From NCBI GenBank assembly GCA_913063125.1, contig CAJXZM010000055.1:1-35350 (forward strand): a stretch of 35,350 bases of DNA. The letters run 5' to 3'. Position numbers and translations under genes: made by a program. The DNA is from an uncultured Gammaproteobacteria bacterium. Its GTDB lineage: Bacteria; Pseudomonadota; Gammaproteobacteria; Pseudomonadales; Ketobacteraceae. Under the pieces are notes generated by a model. That model saw nothing but the letters and a program-made list of their open reading frames with translations, was not told the origin of the DNA and ran no database searches. Below are positions 16,701 to 22,934 of this stretch, piece after piece. The number at the start of each line of letters is the position of its first letter. The stretch's first letter is position 1.

Positions 16701-19561
16701 TAGGTGTCATCCGATTGTTCATCGACCGTAAACGTGTTTTCTTTGAGGTTGACCAGCACGCCATCTATATAGTTTTCAATGCGTTTCTCTCGACCTTGGA
16801 TGTGCTCACCCATATACACATCAATAATCGTTTTGCTATTCAATGCGGCTTGTGAGCGCGATAACTGGGAAAATCCTTGTACTGCAACATCTGGGTTTGA
16901 AAGATAACTTCCATAACGGTAATCTATTTTCGAGGTAACATAATCGTCATCATTAGCAGCATTATCCATCAGTACCGGCACATCGGTAATTATTGCGCTA
17001 ACGACGCGTATATTCGGCGGACTCTCATGAAACCCTGCAGGGGTGTCTGTGGCGTAGTCATACAAACCATCCCCTAATAAATTCCCATACTCAATAGTTG
17101 TCGATAACCCAAAACTATTTGTGACGCGGGTAAGAAGCCCTGCAGTATCATAGTTAGCATTAGTAGAACAACGAATACCATCAATGCTACGGTAACAAAA
17201 GTCGGGATAGCCATCGTTATTCACATCAGATACATTTATCAGGTTTCCGTAACCAGCGCGCATCACTTGGAAATAGAAACGCGTCGGTGCATTAAAGAGT
17301 TCACGTACAAAATTTGCGAATAATTTGGTACCTTGTGTGGTCGACCCGATATCTGAACTAATATTGTGAGTCACATTAAATGCACCAAAGGATTGGCCTG
17401 CACCTTGGTTAAGGCTGCAACTTAGCTGGTTACTTTCAATGAGACAAATATCAGATAAGCCGTCATAGTTCACATCATCTGTTCTCATACTGGCGAGAAT
17501 GGGCAACATAGCATCACCATCTCTACCTTGATAAATTGATGATAAATCCAACCATGAAGATCCGGCAGAAAAGCCAACACCCGTATTCGTTCTACACTGT
17601 AGTTTTTCATCTCGTATTAAGCAGATATCTGCCAACTCATCCCCGTTAAGATTCACCATCCGGAAAGTGAGCCCAAACTCTTCCACTGTTTTACTAACAT
17701 TATCAGCCCCTTCCCTTGTAAGCTGATAACCCTGTACATTCGATTGAATATCATGGCCAATAAAAGATGGTAAGGTTAAACCAAATTGCTTAACAGGATC
17801 TGACAATTGCAACGAAGCTTTATCACCTGCAGAGTGATAACCAGTGTAACTACAAACAAAACCTTGTTGGCCAATGGATAACCAACAAAGGTCTCTATCA
17901 AAGTCACCATCCATATCAAGCCATAACGGTTGTAAATAATTAATATTTTCTGTGTCGACCTCTTCCAAATAAGAATCGTTGGTTCCAACATCATATTTAG
18001 TTTCAACGATTGAAACTGTTTGCCAGCTATCAATGATGTTTGCAGACACATCCACCATAACAGCGCCAGAAAAATCACTGCCATTACCTTGAATACACTG
18101 ATATTGACCAGTGCCATTACCATCTCGGTTAGTGAATCCACATACATCCGTATAATAATCGCCGTTTAAATTTTGAAAACTAACGCCATCATCCTGATTC
18201 ATGGCCGTTGTCCAATAGCTTGCCGCAGAAAACTTCACTCCGCCGTCATTTAACGCACAACGCACTCCGGTTTCGTCAAAAATACAATAATCTGCAAAGC
18301 CATCTCCATTCAAATCCATTAAGAATAGGCTGTTGAACTGCTTATAGCCGTCATCGTCATCTGCATATCCTAAATTCTCGCCCCAAGACGCCAATGGTAA
18401 ATATCCACCATTCTGATTGAGCGCGCACTGCACACCAGCATTGACCTTATATAAACAAAAATCTGGAAAGCCATCTTTATTGACATCACCTGCCACATAA
18501 CTAGGCGCCTTTTCAAAAGAGTTTGTGGCTCCAGCAGCCAAGTATTGAGCTTTAGGAATCACGAGCGTCTGATCATTTGGCCCATCAATTGAATTACCAG
18601 CATCGGGTAATTCTTGATAACCAAATTGTAAGGGCTCTAAGCAAGAATTATCAGAAAAACATTTGGTAACATTGGTTAAACGATCAATGGGAAGTGCGGT
18701 TTGAACGGTTTCATAACTGAAACGATATTCATAACTCAAATTGCCATTTGTTGTGATTCTAATGGTTTGTAATCGTTGAGTTAATGCTATTCGACGCCCT
18801 TCTTGATACTGTTCAGCAAAGATATTGCTGTCTTCATAGTGAAAACTGACGGTATGAGTTGCATACACAATGCTCTCTAAAAGAGGCGCTTCACCTTCGG
18901 TAGCTGACATCGGGGCTTGCGAGTAAGAGTAACTAACGGTATTACCAAATAAATCGGCCTGCTCAACTAATTGCCATGGTGTATAGCGACTCTGCACTTC
19001 ATCCACTTGTTCAAACGTTAATAAACGCCCATCGGGTGATTTAACAATCCATTTTTCTGGTTCATAATTTGAACCACCTACCGATTGATAATGCACATTG
19101 TCATTACCGGAGCGTACTCGATATTCTGTTCCTACTTTAGCGTTATCGCCATCTACCGCCAGCAACCGCTTCCCGTCATGACAAAAGCGCGTTAAATCAC
19201 TGTATTCTACCCCCGCAAAAAAACCATCTTGCTTCACGTTGGGTGTGCAACGGGAAATGGAGGAGCTAGCCGACAACGAAAACCCTAACCCCAAGATACC
19301 AGGGCCACTTTGTTGACTATAGGTAACAGATACAGACGGGCTAAACTCATGAGCACCCGGTGGCAAAGGAATGGGAAGCTGATAATTCGTCGTGCCAGAG
19401 CTAACAGAGACCTCGCCACTGAGGTTACCTACTACCGATGAGTAGGAATGGCTGCTGAAAAACAGAGTGAATATCAAGCCGACGAATACTACTAGACTTA
19501 CCGTTGAGCTATAAGATTCAACTGCCTTGTTTATAAATAGTTTGCGAAGCATTATTTTCAC
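10760..19561 (-). CDS. Giant SpvB/FG-GAP/RHS-repeat protein, candidate polymorphic toxin (about 2,933 aa)
   Basis: The GTG at 19561 is preferred because GGAAGAGA lies just upstream; a GTG at 19600 has no such site, and an ATG at 19552 is possible. Domains, in residues from 19561: signal or anchor segment (20-42, VSLVVFVGLIFTLFF); SpvB/TcB-type N-domain from about 43 (GNLSGEVSVSSGTTNYQLPI); FG-GAP/VCBS Ca-binding-like repeats about 345-810 (DLNGDGFADYC, DVNNDGYPDFC); YD/RHS repeats about 860-1500; an atypical insert about 1500-2170 with coiled coils and short tandem repeats; RHS repeats again to the core motif FDPVIGRFVSPDS...YMYVRGNPASANDPTG (about 2539-2582); then a variable C-terminus of about 350 residues. 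RHS/YD repeats are known to form a shell enclosing a C-terminal toxin cut off after the core motif. The C-terminus has a Gly/Ala-rich hydrophobic stretch (GGDFMRGAVTAATVHLFNE), then about 160 residues ending NQCSARGYKGC that I do not recognise. Confidence 0.92.
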   Translation of the reverse strand: MKIMLRKLFINKAVESYSSTVSLVVFVGLIFTLFFSSHSYSSVVGNLSGEVSVSSGTTNYQLPIPLPPGAHEFSPSVSVTYSQQSGPGILGLGFSLSASSSISRCTPNVKQDGFFAGVEYSDLTRFCHDGKRLLAVDGDNAKVGTEYRVRSGNDNVHYQSVGGSNYEPEKWIVKSPDGRLLTFEQVDEVQSRYTPWQLVEQADLFGNTVSYSYSQAPMSATEGEAPLLESIVYATHTVSFHYEDSNIFAEQYQEGRRIALTQRLQTIRITTNGNLSYEYRFSYETVQTALPIDRLTNVTKCFSDNSCLEPLQFGYQELPDAGNSIDGPNDQTLVIPKAQYLAAGATNSFEKAPSYVAGDVNKDGFPDFCLYKVNAGVQCALNQNGGYLPLASWGENLGYADDDDGYKQFNSLFLMDLNGDGFADYCIFDETGVRCALNDGGVKFSAASYWTTAMNQDDGVSFQNLNGDYYTDVCGFTNRDGNGTGQYQCIQGNGSDFSGAVMVDVSANIIDSWQTVSIVETKYDVGTNDSYLEEVDTENINYLQPLWLDMDGDFDRDLCWLSIGQQGFVCSYTGYHSAGDKASLQLSDPVKQFGLTLPSFIGHDIQSNVQGYQLTREGADNVSKTVEEFGLTFRMVNLNGDELADICLIRDEKLQCRTNTGVGFSAGSSWLDLSSIYQGRDGDAMLPILASMRTDDVNYDGLSDICLIESNQLSCSLNQGAGQSFGAFNVTHNISSDIGSTTQGTKLFANFVRELFNAPTRFYFQVMRAGYGNLINVSDVNNDGYPDFCYRSIDGIRCSTNANYDTAGLLTRVTNSFGLSTTIEYGNLLGDGLYDYATDTPAGFHESPPNIRVVSAIITDVPVLMDNAANDDDYVTSKIDYRYGSYLSNPDVAVQGFSQLSRSQAALNSKTIIDVYMGEHIQGREKRIENYIDGVLVNLKENTFTVDEQSDDTYRVVLDNQTETQFDLQGNQTKTATSVYSDPDEWGYPQRTVLDESDSANSRQVVTDIDYHHDISNWILGRPALQTVTHTNRRGSIVRAVAYEYENGLMTKQTIEPQSVKALLNKYEDFDQYGNPQTTRLVDLDGVERVSRNTYDQLGRVLSSTNMLDQLATFEYNHAYCLGNTVATDIAGKKIFTEYNEQCQKIKTYSSIDDNVTTWDIDWFAGDQVFPAGHGFDFSNPIVYSATETHASGSWKMAYFDALGREVISERVGLATTTSSGTIQRLVMQYSLYNEFNQKVTQSLPVYKLDWGVPNGSPTTPSWITLTYDDAGRAIQENKIGPDGSDSNTYFTFDAVNNAITTTLNAGDYSKTVTIGIEGKAIQVTEDGLVVSSAYDALGNLVETDREGVITRIEYDDRGFKSLMDDPATGIWLYQYNAFGELIQQTDAEKNVTNFDYDDLGRKWHVYAGEDTTTFSYFEEGDGIGQSKEEIAASLAIRKWTYDSKGRPETETLLIDTKVFQTRLKYDGFSRVIKTIQPNGLEIVNAYDNMGNLSQMKIPASQIDDVNWDNISNLYGELMQQLLEFDGKIKDYQSLIYYHEMRALEYNSRVSFYKTAADTVGGAISQLQALADQHRMLANQYRNEANELLKQAEAIRAEFGGLHFKYIGIENKEHKFEYRECTKYAQWYAGGRCKRYDIKLVTVPVGNINSMSDSLLAVYEQEDIELFTPNVDSSYVIPYQLYEQAASAYKELATIHEAFADEAENGINLNTANVYYDFKYTQYVDSVHVDGYHVDGYHVEGYHVEKWAPIQIGDITIFIDAGHDVAGTDVAGYDVAGYDVGVAGDVDTTQEVKPDYLGTRLTPYELNEGVTETYTLEDGSVVTIPYPCIGQACLIEKKELLEYTVMYSCGNENPVQQGNTCYKNKGLELIEGFPSTVSSLSEIASYKVKITSISIVNNELVVDAQFFGLIHNSNWFETTYKTYRNKIIGFMANTVDYYYTLENNTTHTISRSRFLKGGDTHSCTSWVCTMEGSYKLYASEGATEYTTITDVSVTKKQHYTNRMYKVIIGVMLVPVDADPGTAPISSDDLVGAEQTEFIALYNAVYGTSAYGLASKTNDMDDIITLDGKQYKTVIGRQEFWTESALSRVDEIAHYKELEDYYRYLYNRERADSEGVKTELLSVIDNYGTLTAQMAANNEVFTESGFEGEDLVSLVGYANDIKDTDANLTLWAVAARTPQGQVQNEVFGNGLYTQREYNAQNGLITRITTGAYSANTSDIRDLEYTYNTRGSVASKVDNSGDVATTEYFDYNAGRLIDWEFNQGDYKLQHHYEFDSYGNLEFKTDAGVMIYDSITQQLVSRDHNNQHYAYNYNANGNTLNDGERAYQWTNFNKISKVTRGESSVAFDYDARNRRAVKRTESETRYYVSPGYEYIVRMKNGSPTGEEIAQHSFFNGYEVVATLQRTEGESALAEAANDPDATVSSSDMIADKIVYIHRDLLGSGEVITNAEMTVVKRRYYTPYGRDIFEEIKNEAMSEQSNDIVSLDESAQESYVADLLAEVESEGFLSVYGLDDSILMRDLKGFTSHEMLDNVGLVHMNARLFDPVIGRFVSPDSIVSDASTPLDYNRYMYVRGNPASANDPTGNSPIHVIAAIAFYAFSQFSDNPNIQIAGQLALMYATGGFDALPQGATWINAASQAGISATVVSFANTGDVGQALESGAFAAFSAGVTYSAAHGTIKSELGLGVDLDPKLLAFHAVSHGVISMARGGTFREGAVSALIPKLINGAFDMSTMNLTASTAIVAVSGGLASKAVGGDFMRGAVTAATVHLFNENGKDAQKGSIDLTKGEIEVKFGKFIKGKLSSGGVELNVDLGAASIAFDQNGKVSASVGFIKGELNGLTSELTNLGIDVKGLQFTLSDFSSNTVAWKLHYSNSYWGYDIGQHVPSYNGSINVDPTDFIMRNTMQNRSGRADIQYRTGSTNYINQCSARGYKGC
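14200..14396 (-). repeat. In-frame 15-bp tandem repeats inside the RHS gene
   Basis: Two blocks of pentapeptide repeats about 15 residues apart. The block at about 14330-14396 encodes VHVDGYHVDGYHVEGYHVE (unit about V-D/E-G-Y-H). The block at about 14200-14285 encodes DAGHDVAGTDVAGYDVAGYD (unit D-V-A-G-x). At DNA level both are approximate 15-bp repeats (ACGTGATAACC and ACGTCATATCC variants), so copy number could change in frame by slippage. Confidence 0.85.
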
Positions 19562-19641
19562 TATTTCTCTTCCGTTTTCATAGTCAGTTTGGGTTGTCAC
19601 TTTGCTTTTCGATCTAAATCTTTACTTCAACTAAACGCTGA

Positions 19642-20004
19642 TCACTGAGCGCTTTGTTTATTTTTAAATTTTTCAAACACTTTGTTATACCGTTCTTTAA
19701 ATTCAGCTTCCGTAACTCCGTGTTCAGCGTTTAGCTTTTTGATGAGTTCTTCTGCCGTTTTATCTTTGCCAGCAAGCTCTTTCTCTGTTTTGGCAAAACT
19801 ATCAATCCTTTTCTTCCCTTTCAGACTAAGCGCCTCCAAGTCTTCTTGTAGCTTTAACAGGTCAACTTGTTTGTTTTTATCTGTACCTAGCAACGCACTA
19901 ATCGCTTCTTTTTTTTCTTCTACATTTTTGGTTGGCGAATAAAAAAGATAGCCAGCCACACCTAAACCGATCACCAAAAATGCCAATAACATTATCTTCT
20001 TCAT
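19642..20004 (-). CDS. Membrane-anchored coiled-coil protein upstream of the RHS gene
   Basis: The 120-residue protein starts at 20004, with AGGA about 9 bases upstream; an in-frame start at 20022 (MSGING) is the main alternative. It has one N-terminal membrane segment (MLLAFLVIGLGVAGYLFY, residues about 5-22). The rest is a highly charged, helical, probably coiled-coil region (KKEAISALLG, LLKLQEDLEALSLKGKKR, KTEKELAGKDKTAEELIKKL) ending in a short helical tail (FKERYNKVFEKFKNK). There is no lipobox and no catalytic motif. It lies 80 bases upstream of the RHS start in the same direction, so it probably forms one transcription unit with the RHS gene and the immunity candidate. It might help export or hold the giant protein at the membrane; this is inference from position. 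Confidence 0.75.
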   Translation of the reverse strand: MKKIMLLAFLVIGLGVAGYLFYSPTKNVEEKKEAISALLGTDKNKQVDLLKLQEDLEALSLKGKKRIDSFAKTEKELAGKDKTAEELIKKLNAEHGVTEAEFKERYNKVFEKFKNKQSAQ

Positions 20005-20432
20005 ACCGTTTATTCCTGACATTACGTAGAGACCTTTGAAACCATTACCGTCAAACACTAAGAATACAGGAAACTGCACACCCGATTATGAATAACTCGC
20101 ACACAACAACAGACCATTCTCAAAAAGTGTAATAAACTCAAACAAACTACGAAGGGGGTGAATAGGCCCACTAGTCCTTGTGAGTAACTGATTCGCGTGC
20201 AGGCAGCAACGAAACGGATACGTTCCAATTTGTTAGGAGGATTCTAACAAATAATATGCGATAACTACCAGGGGTAACGTCTAAGTATCACTCGCCTTTA
20301 CAAAATAATATACAAGTACTTAATCTTCTATTTAACAGCATCTATGCTTCCATTGTGATTTTATTAGGAGGGCAACTGATTGTTGTTTCTTAAGACAGAG
20401 CAACTTTCGATCTACAAATAATACGAATGTTC
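20005..20432. other. Intergenic region upstream of the RHS operon
   Basis: About 430 bases with no supported gene. It should contain the promoter of the RHS operon, but I see no clear -35/-10 pair. A perfect inverted repeat at 20228-20252 and the terminator of the gene to the right are the only structures found. Confidence 0.35.
20228..20252. promoter_or_regulatory. Perfect inverted repeat upstream of the RHS operon
   Basis: ATTTGTTAG (20228-20236) and CTAACAAAT (20244-20252) form a 9-bp palindrome around a 7-base centre. It lies about 225 bases upstream of the first gene of the RHS unit. No T tract follows on either strand, so an operator or an mRNA leader hairpin is more likely than a terminator. 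Confidence 0.35.
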
Positions 20433-20466
20433 GAATATTGAGCCGCTGAAAGGCGGCTCAATATTC
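20433..20466 (-). terminator. Hairpin terminator after the TIM-barrel glycosidase-like gene
   Basis: GAATATTGAGCCGC (20433-20446) and GCGGCTCAATATTC (20453-20466) form a perfect 14-bp stem with a 6-base loop, 20 bases beyond the stop at 20486. No long T tract follows, but stem strength and position make termination or 3'-end protection the best reading. Confidence 0.65.
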
Positions 20467-20485
20467 ACAACGCCTGTAGCGACAA

Positions 20486-22498
20486 CTACTCGCTACAATT
20501 ATCTAAAGCCGCCAAAGGTGGTGCGGGATATCGACTGCCCTCATATTGACCATAGAAAAGCCAATGCCGCCAGGCAATATATCCCCCCATCTCACCGTAT
20601 GCCGCCAATAAGTCTGAGTGCCGGTTTAAATAACTTGCCGAGTGAAATAGATCCGACGCTATTCGCCCTTCATATAAGCCATCGTTAACAAAGTGCGCAA
20701 GTAAACCAAGTTCGTCCAAAAAGCCTAATTCTGGGTTTTTACAACGATATATGCCCGGCTTATATGCAAAAGAGGGGCTCCGCCCCTCCATTTTCCCAAA
20801 CTGCTGCCAATGCAAATACAGCGCATTCTCGTTATCCCCAAAAGCACTTTTCAAATCATTATACGTATCCGCGTAGTACTTATAATCAAACAACGTCTTT
20901 TCTGTTAAAAGGTAATTACCCTCATCAAATGCTTTGCCAGCCTTAAAATCCGAAATTAGCTGATCCGCTAGCCGATAGTAATAGTCTTTAGTCGGCCCAC
21001 CAGGCTCAATGTCTCGGTTACGCTCTGCATCATACTGATCAGTAAAGCACCCAAATGATTCACACACAGGATTTTCTAACGACTGAGGCTGACGCTGAGA
21101 AACCCACTCATTCCACCCTGTAATCAAAACGATTTGCGGTTTATGCTCGAAGGCGCTTTTAAATTGTTTAACAAACGTTCTTCCATGCATTTTTCTAACC
21201 GGCATAGTCGAAACGCCGTCCACCATAGGAAGTGAAGACATATGCGCTCGCTGATAAGCTGTTGCGACTGACATTTGCTCAACATTCACAGGCACTGATT
21301 GTACACAGTCAGTACGGCCAGCAGACTCAAGAAATTCAATGTGGTTGTCACATTCATCCAAAAAGGGCCAAAAGCCTTTAGACGTATGGGGAGCTGCAAA
21401 CGTTGAATTCCAAGTTTCTCTTACCACCCAGTCAGGCTTTCCATCACCATCATTGTCTTGAGTATACTCATCGTGCTTTATTGACCGGCTTGGATAACGG
21501 GCATCAGCAGAAGAGATCAGGAGAGGGCTTCCTTTATAAAAATAACGCATCTCAGGGTATTCAGTACGAAGCTTCTCCGCAGCATAACTCAGCGTTCCAT
21601 CGCTGTCTTCTATAGGCGCCCACTGCTCACCTGAACTCTGAACCGTACTCTGGAAAGGCACCCAAGGCACGATTTTTGGTGCACCCTCGATGTTTGACCA
21701 TACACGCAACATAGCCTCAAAGGGTTCCATAAGCCCTTTATCAACGCCAGTTTTTAATACGACAGACTCGTTTTGTGGGGTTAAGCGTGTAAATTCATCG
21801 AGAATAGTTGGGTAGTTAGACATATCAACCAACACAAAATCCACCTTCAACTGCATTAACGCATAAGCATGCTTTGCTAACACGCTATCTTTAAAAATAT
21901 TTCCACCGTTATTTTCAATCGCTTTAACATCTTCAGCTAAGTTATAGAACCCTAACACTGGCTCACCCCACCAATGGAATGCGTACTCAGGGCTATCTGT
22001 CTCTTCCCCCGACAGAATTTTTTCAAGGTTGTAATTTTCTGTTGCTAATCCTTGTAGAAAGAAATATAGCATGCCCACTTCAGGCGTTGGTATTGGAAAA
22101 GTGAACGATTGCCCTCCTCCTAACTCGCCTACTGTACCACTGACATGTGATCTCGCTTTCACAGTTATCGGCTCAGCCGCATGCTGTTGCAAAACCCCTT
22201 TCGGTATTTCAATATTAAAGCGGTGCTGAACATAACCTGCCGTATTACAGATATCATGAAGACCAGGCTCAGTATAATCTGAGGCTATTTCACTATAAGC
22301 ACCATTTTCACCTGATACATTTTTACCAAAAAGGGAGATACTCACAGCACTGTTCACCCCAAGCTCACAGGCCCAACCTTTAATAAATTGCTTCCCTCCC
22401 TGCTCATAAACACTGTCAACCCACCCAGTAACTTCACTGTTCGCATTCATAACCGTTATGAAAAATATACAGCCCAGCACAATTTTTATTTTGTTCAC
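20486..22498 (-). CDS. Exported TIM-barrel glycosidase-like protein with GWAC-core domain
   Basis: Both candidate starts are GTG. The one at 22498 is preferred because AGGGTGG lies just upstream and the signal peptide begins at once (MNKIKIVLGCIFFITVMNANS); 22507 is three codons earlier. Residues are numbered from 22507. A GWAC-core domain lies at about 24-138 (FIKGWACELG, DICNTAGYVQHRF). The catalytic-type region at about 145-520 begins GMLYFF and contains FHWWGEPVLGFYN, VDFVLVDMSNYP, ITGWNEW (462-468) and FTDQYDAERNRDIEPGG (488-504), the pattern of GH71/GH99-like TIM-barrel proteins. The acids Glu467 and Asp499 are candidates only. Two C-terminal repeats (FDYKYYADTYNDLKSAFG...HWQQFGKMEGRSP and FHSASYLNRHSDLLAAYG...HWLFYGQYEGSRYP) are of a type common in surface and glycan-related proteins. 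It is the last gene of the sulfatase cluster. Confidence 0.72.
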   Translation of the reverse strand: MNKIKIVLGCIFFITVMNANSEVTGWVDSVYEQGGKQFIKGWACELGVNSAVSISLFGKNVSGENGAYSEIASDYTEPGLHDICNTAGYVQHRFNIEIPKGVLQQHAAEPITVKARSHVSGTVGELGGGQSFTFPIPTPEVGMLYFFLQGLATENYNLEKILSGEETDSPEYAFHWWGEPVLGFYNLAEDVKAIENNGGNIFKDSVLAKHAYALMQLKVDFVLVDMSNYPTILDEFTRLTPQNESVVLKTGVDKGLMEPFEAMLRVWSNIEGAPKIVPWVPFQSTVQSSGEQWAPIEDSDGTLSYAAEKLRTEYPEMRYFYKGSPLLISSADARYPSRSIKHDEYTQDNDGDGKPDWVVRETWNSTFAAPHTSKGFWPFLDECDNHIEFLESAGRTDCVQSVPVNVEQMSVATAYQRAHMSSLPMVDGVSTMPVRKMHGRTFVKQFKSAFEHKPQIVLITGWNEWVSQRQPQSLENPVCESFGCFTDQYDAERNRDIEPGGPTKDYYYRLADQLISDFKAGKAFDEGNYLLTEKTLFDYKYYADTYNDLKSAFGDNENALYLHWQQFGKMEGRSPSFAYKPGIYRCKNPELGFLDELGLLAHFVNDGLYEGRIASDLFHSASYLNRHSDLLAAYGEMGGYIAWRHWLFYGQYEGSRYPAPPLAALDNCSE

Positions 22499-22499
22499 G

Positions 22500-22766
22500 T
22501 TACCCACCCTTATTGTGATTAGAAAAATAGCCCATCATTTCAAATAAACTTACTATTTTATCTCCATACTTTTCTAGCAATGATTTCAAGAGATATTGAT
22601 ATTTCACATTCTCTCTATCGTAATTCACTGCCAACTGTGGGAGATACCGTGAACCCAAGGCATTATGAGGCTCGTTATACATCAATACATTCTTATACTC
22701 AGACACTCCTTGTTTAAGGTCACTCCGGACGTTTTTGGGCACGATAGAAGACAAGCCAGCAAGCAT
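22500..22766 (-). pseudogene. Deleted second copy of the octaheme cytochrome (TPR end only)
   Basis: The 88-codon frame is a patchwork of the C-terminus of the cytochrome at 25963-28023: LAGLSSIVPKN, SDLKQGV-EYK, LMYN, PHNALGS, then a jump to QLAVNY, ENV-YQYLLK and LLEKYGDK. The internal deletion removes most TPR units, and all heme motifs are gone. The left end reads through the position of the intact gene's TAA into KIVSLFEMMGYF and overlaps the next gene's start. The right end is fused to a sequence identical to the leader of sulfatase A. The junction creates an ATG only 2 bases after AAAGGA, too close for efficient translation. Confidence 0.85.
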
Positions 22767-22789
22767 TCCTTTATGGATACAATTATCGA
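22765..22789 (-). repeat. 25-bp leader repeat, copy 2
   Basis: Identical to 25708-25732, the leader of sulfatase A including its AAAGGAAT ribosome-binding site. Similarity continues less perfectly for about 25 more bases (CTAC-CGTAT-AC-GCGCGG). Here it is joined to the cytochrome remnant instead of a sulfatase. Confidence 0.85.
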
Positions 22790-22879
22790 ATAACCCCTAC
22801 ACGTATCACAGCGCGGAAAACCCTAATTACTTTATTCTTATTCGTTGTCAACACACATGTTTCCGACACCCCATTGGAT

Positions 22880-22909
22880 AAAAAAAGGGCGCATTTGAAT
22901 GCGCCCTTT
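22880..22909 (-). terminator. Rho-independent terminator of sulfatase A
   Basis: AAAGGGCGCATT (22884-22895) and AATGCGCCCTTT (22898-22909) form a perfect 12-bp arm pair. On the minus strand the hairpin runs into TTTTTTT. It starts 25 bases after the sulfatase stop, a textbook terminator. Confidence 0.9.
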
Positions 22910-22934
22910 CCAATCGCGAGTATTCTTCTACGCT

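Noticed and set aside
22500..22766. A small intact gene of 88 codons between sulfatase A and the TIM-barrel gene
   Set aside because: It is a collage of the cytochrome C-terminus with internal deletion, and its start codon is a junction artefact too close to the Shine-Dalgarno.
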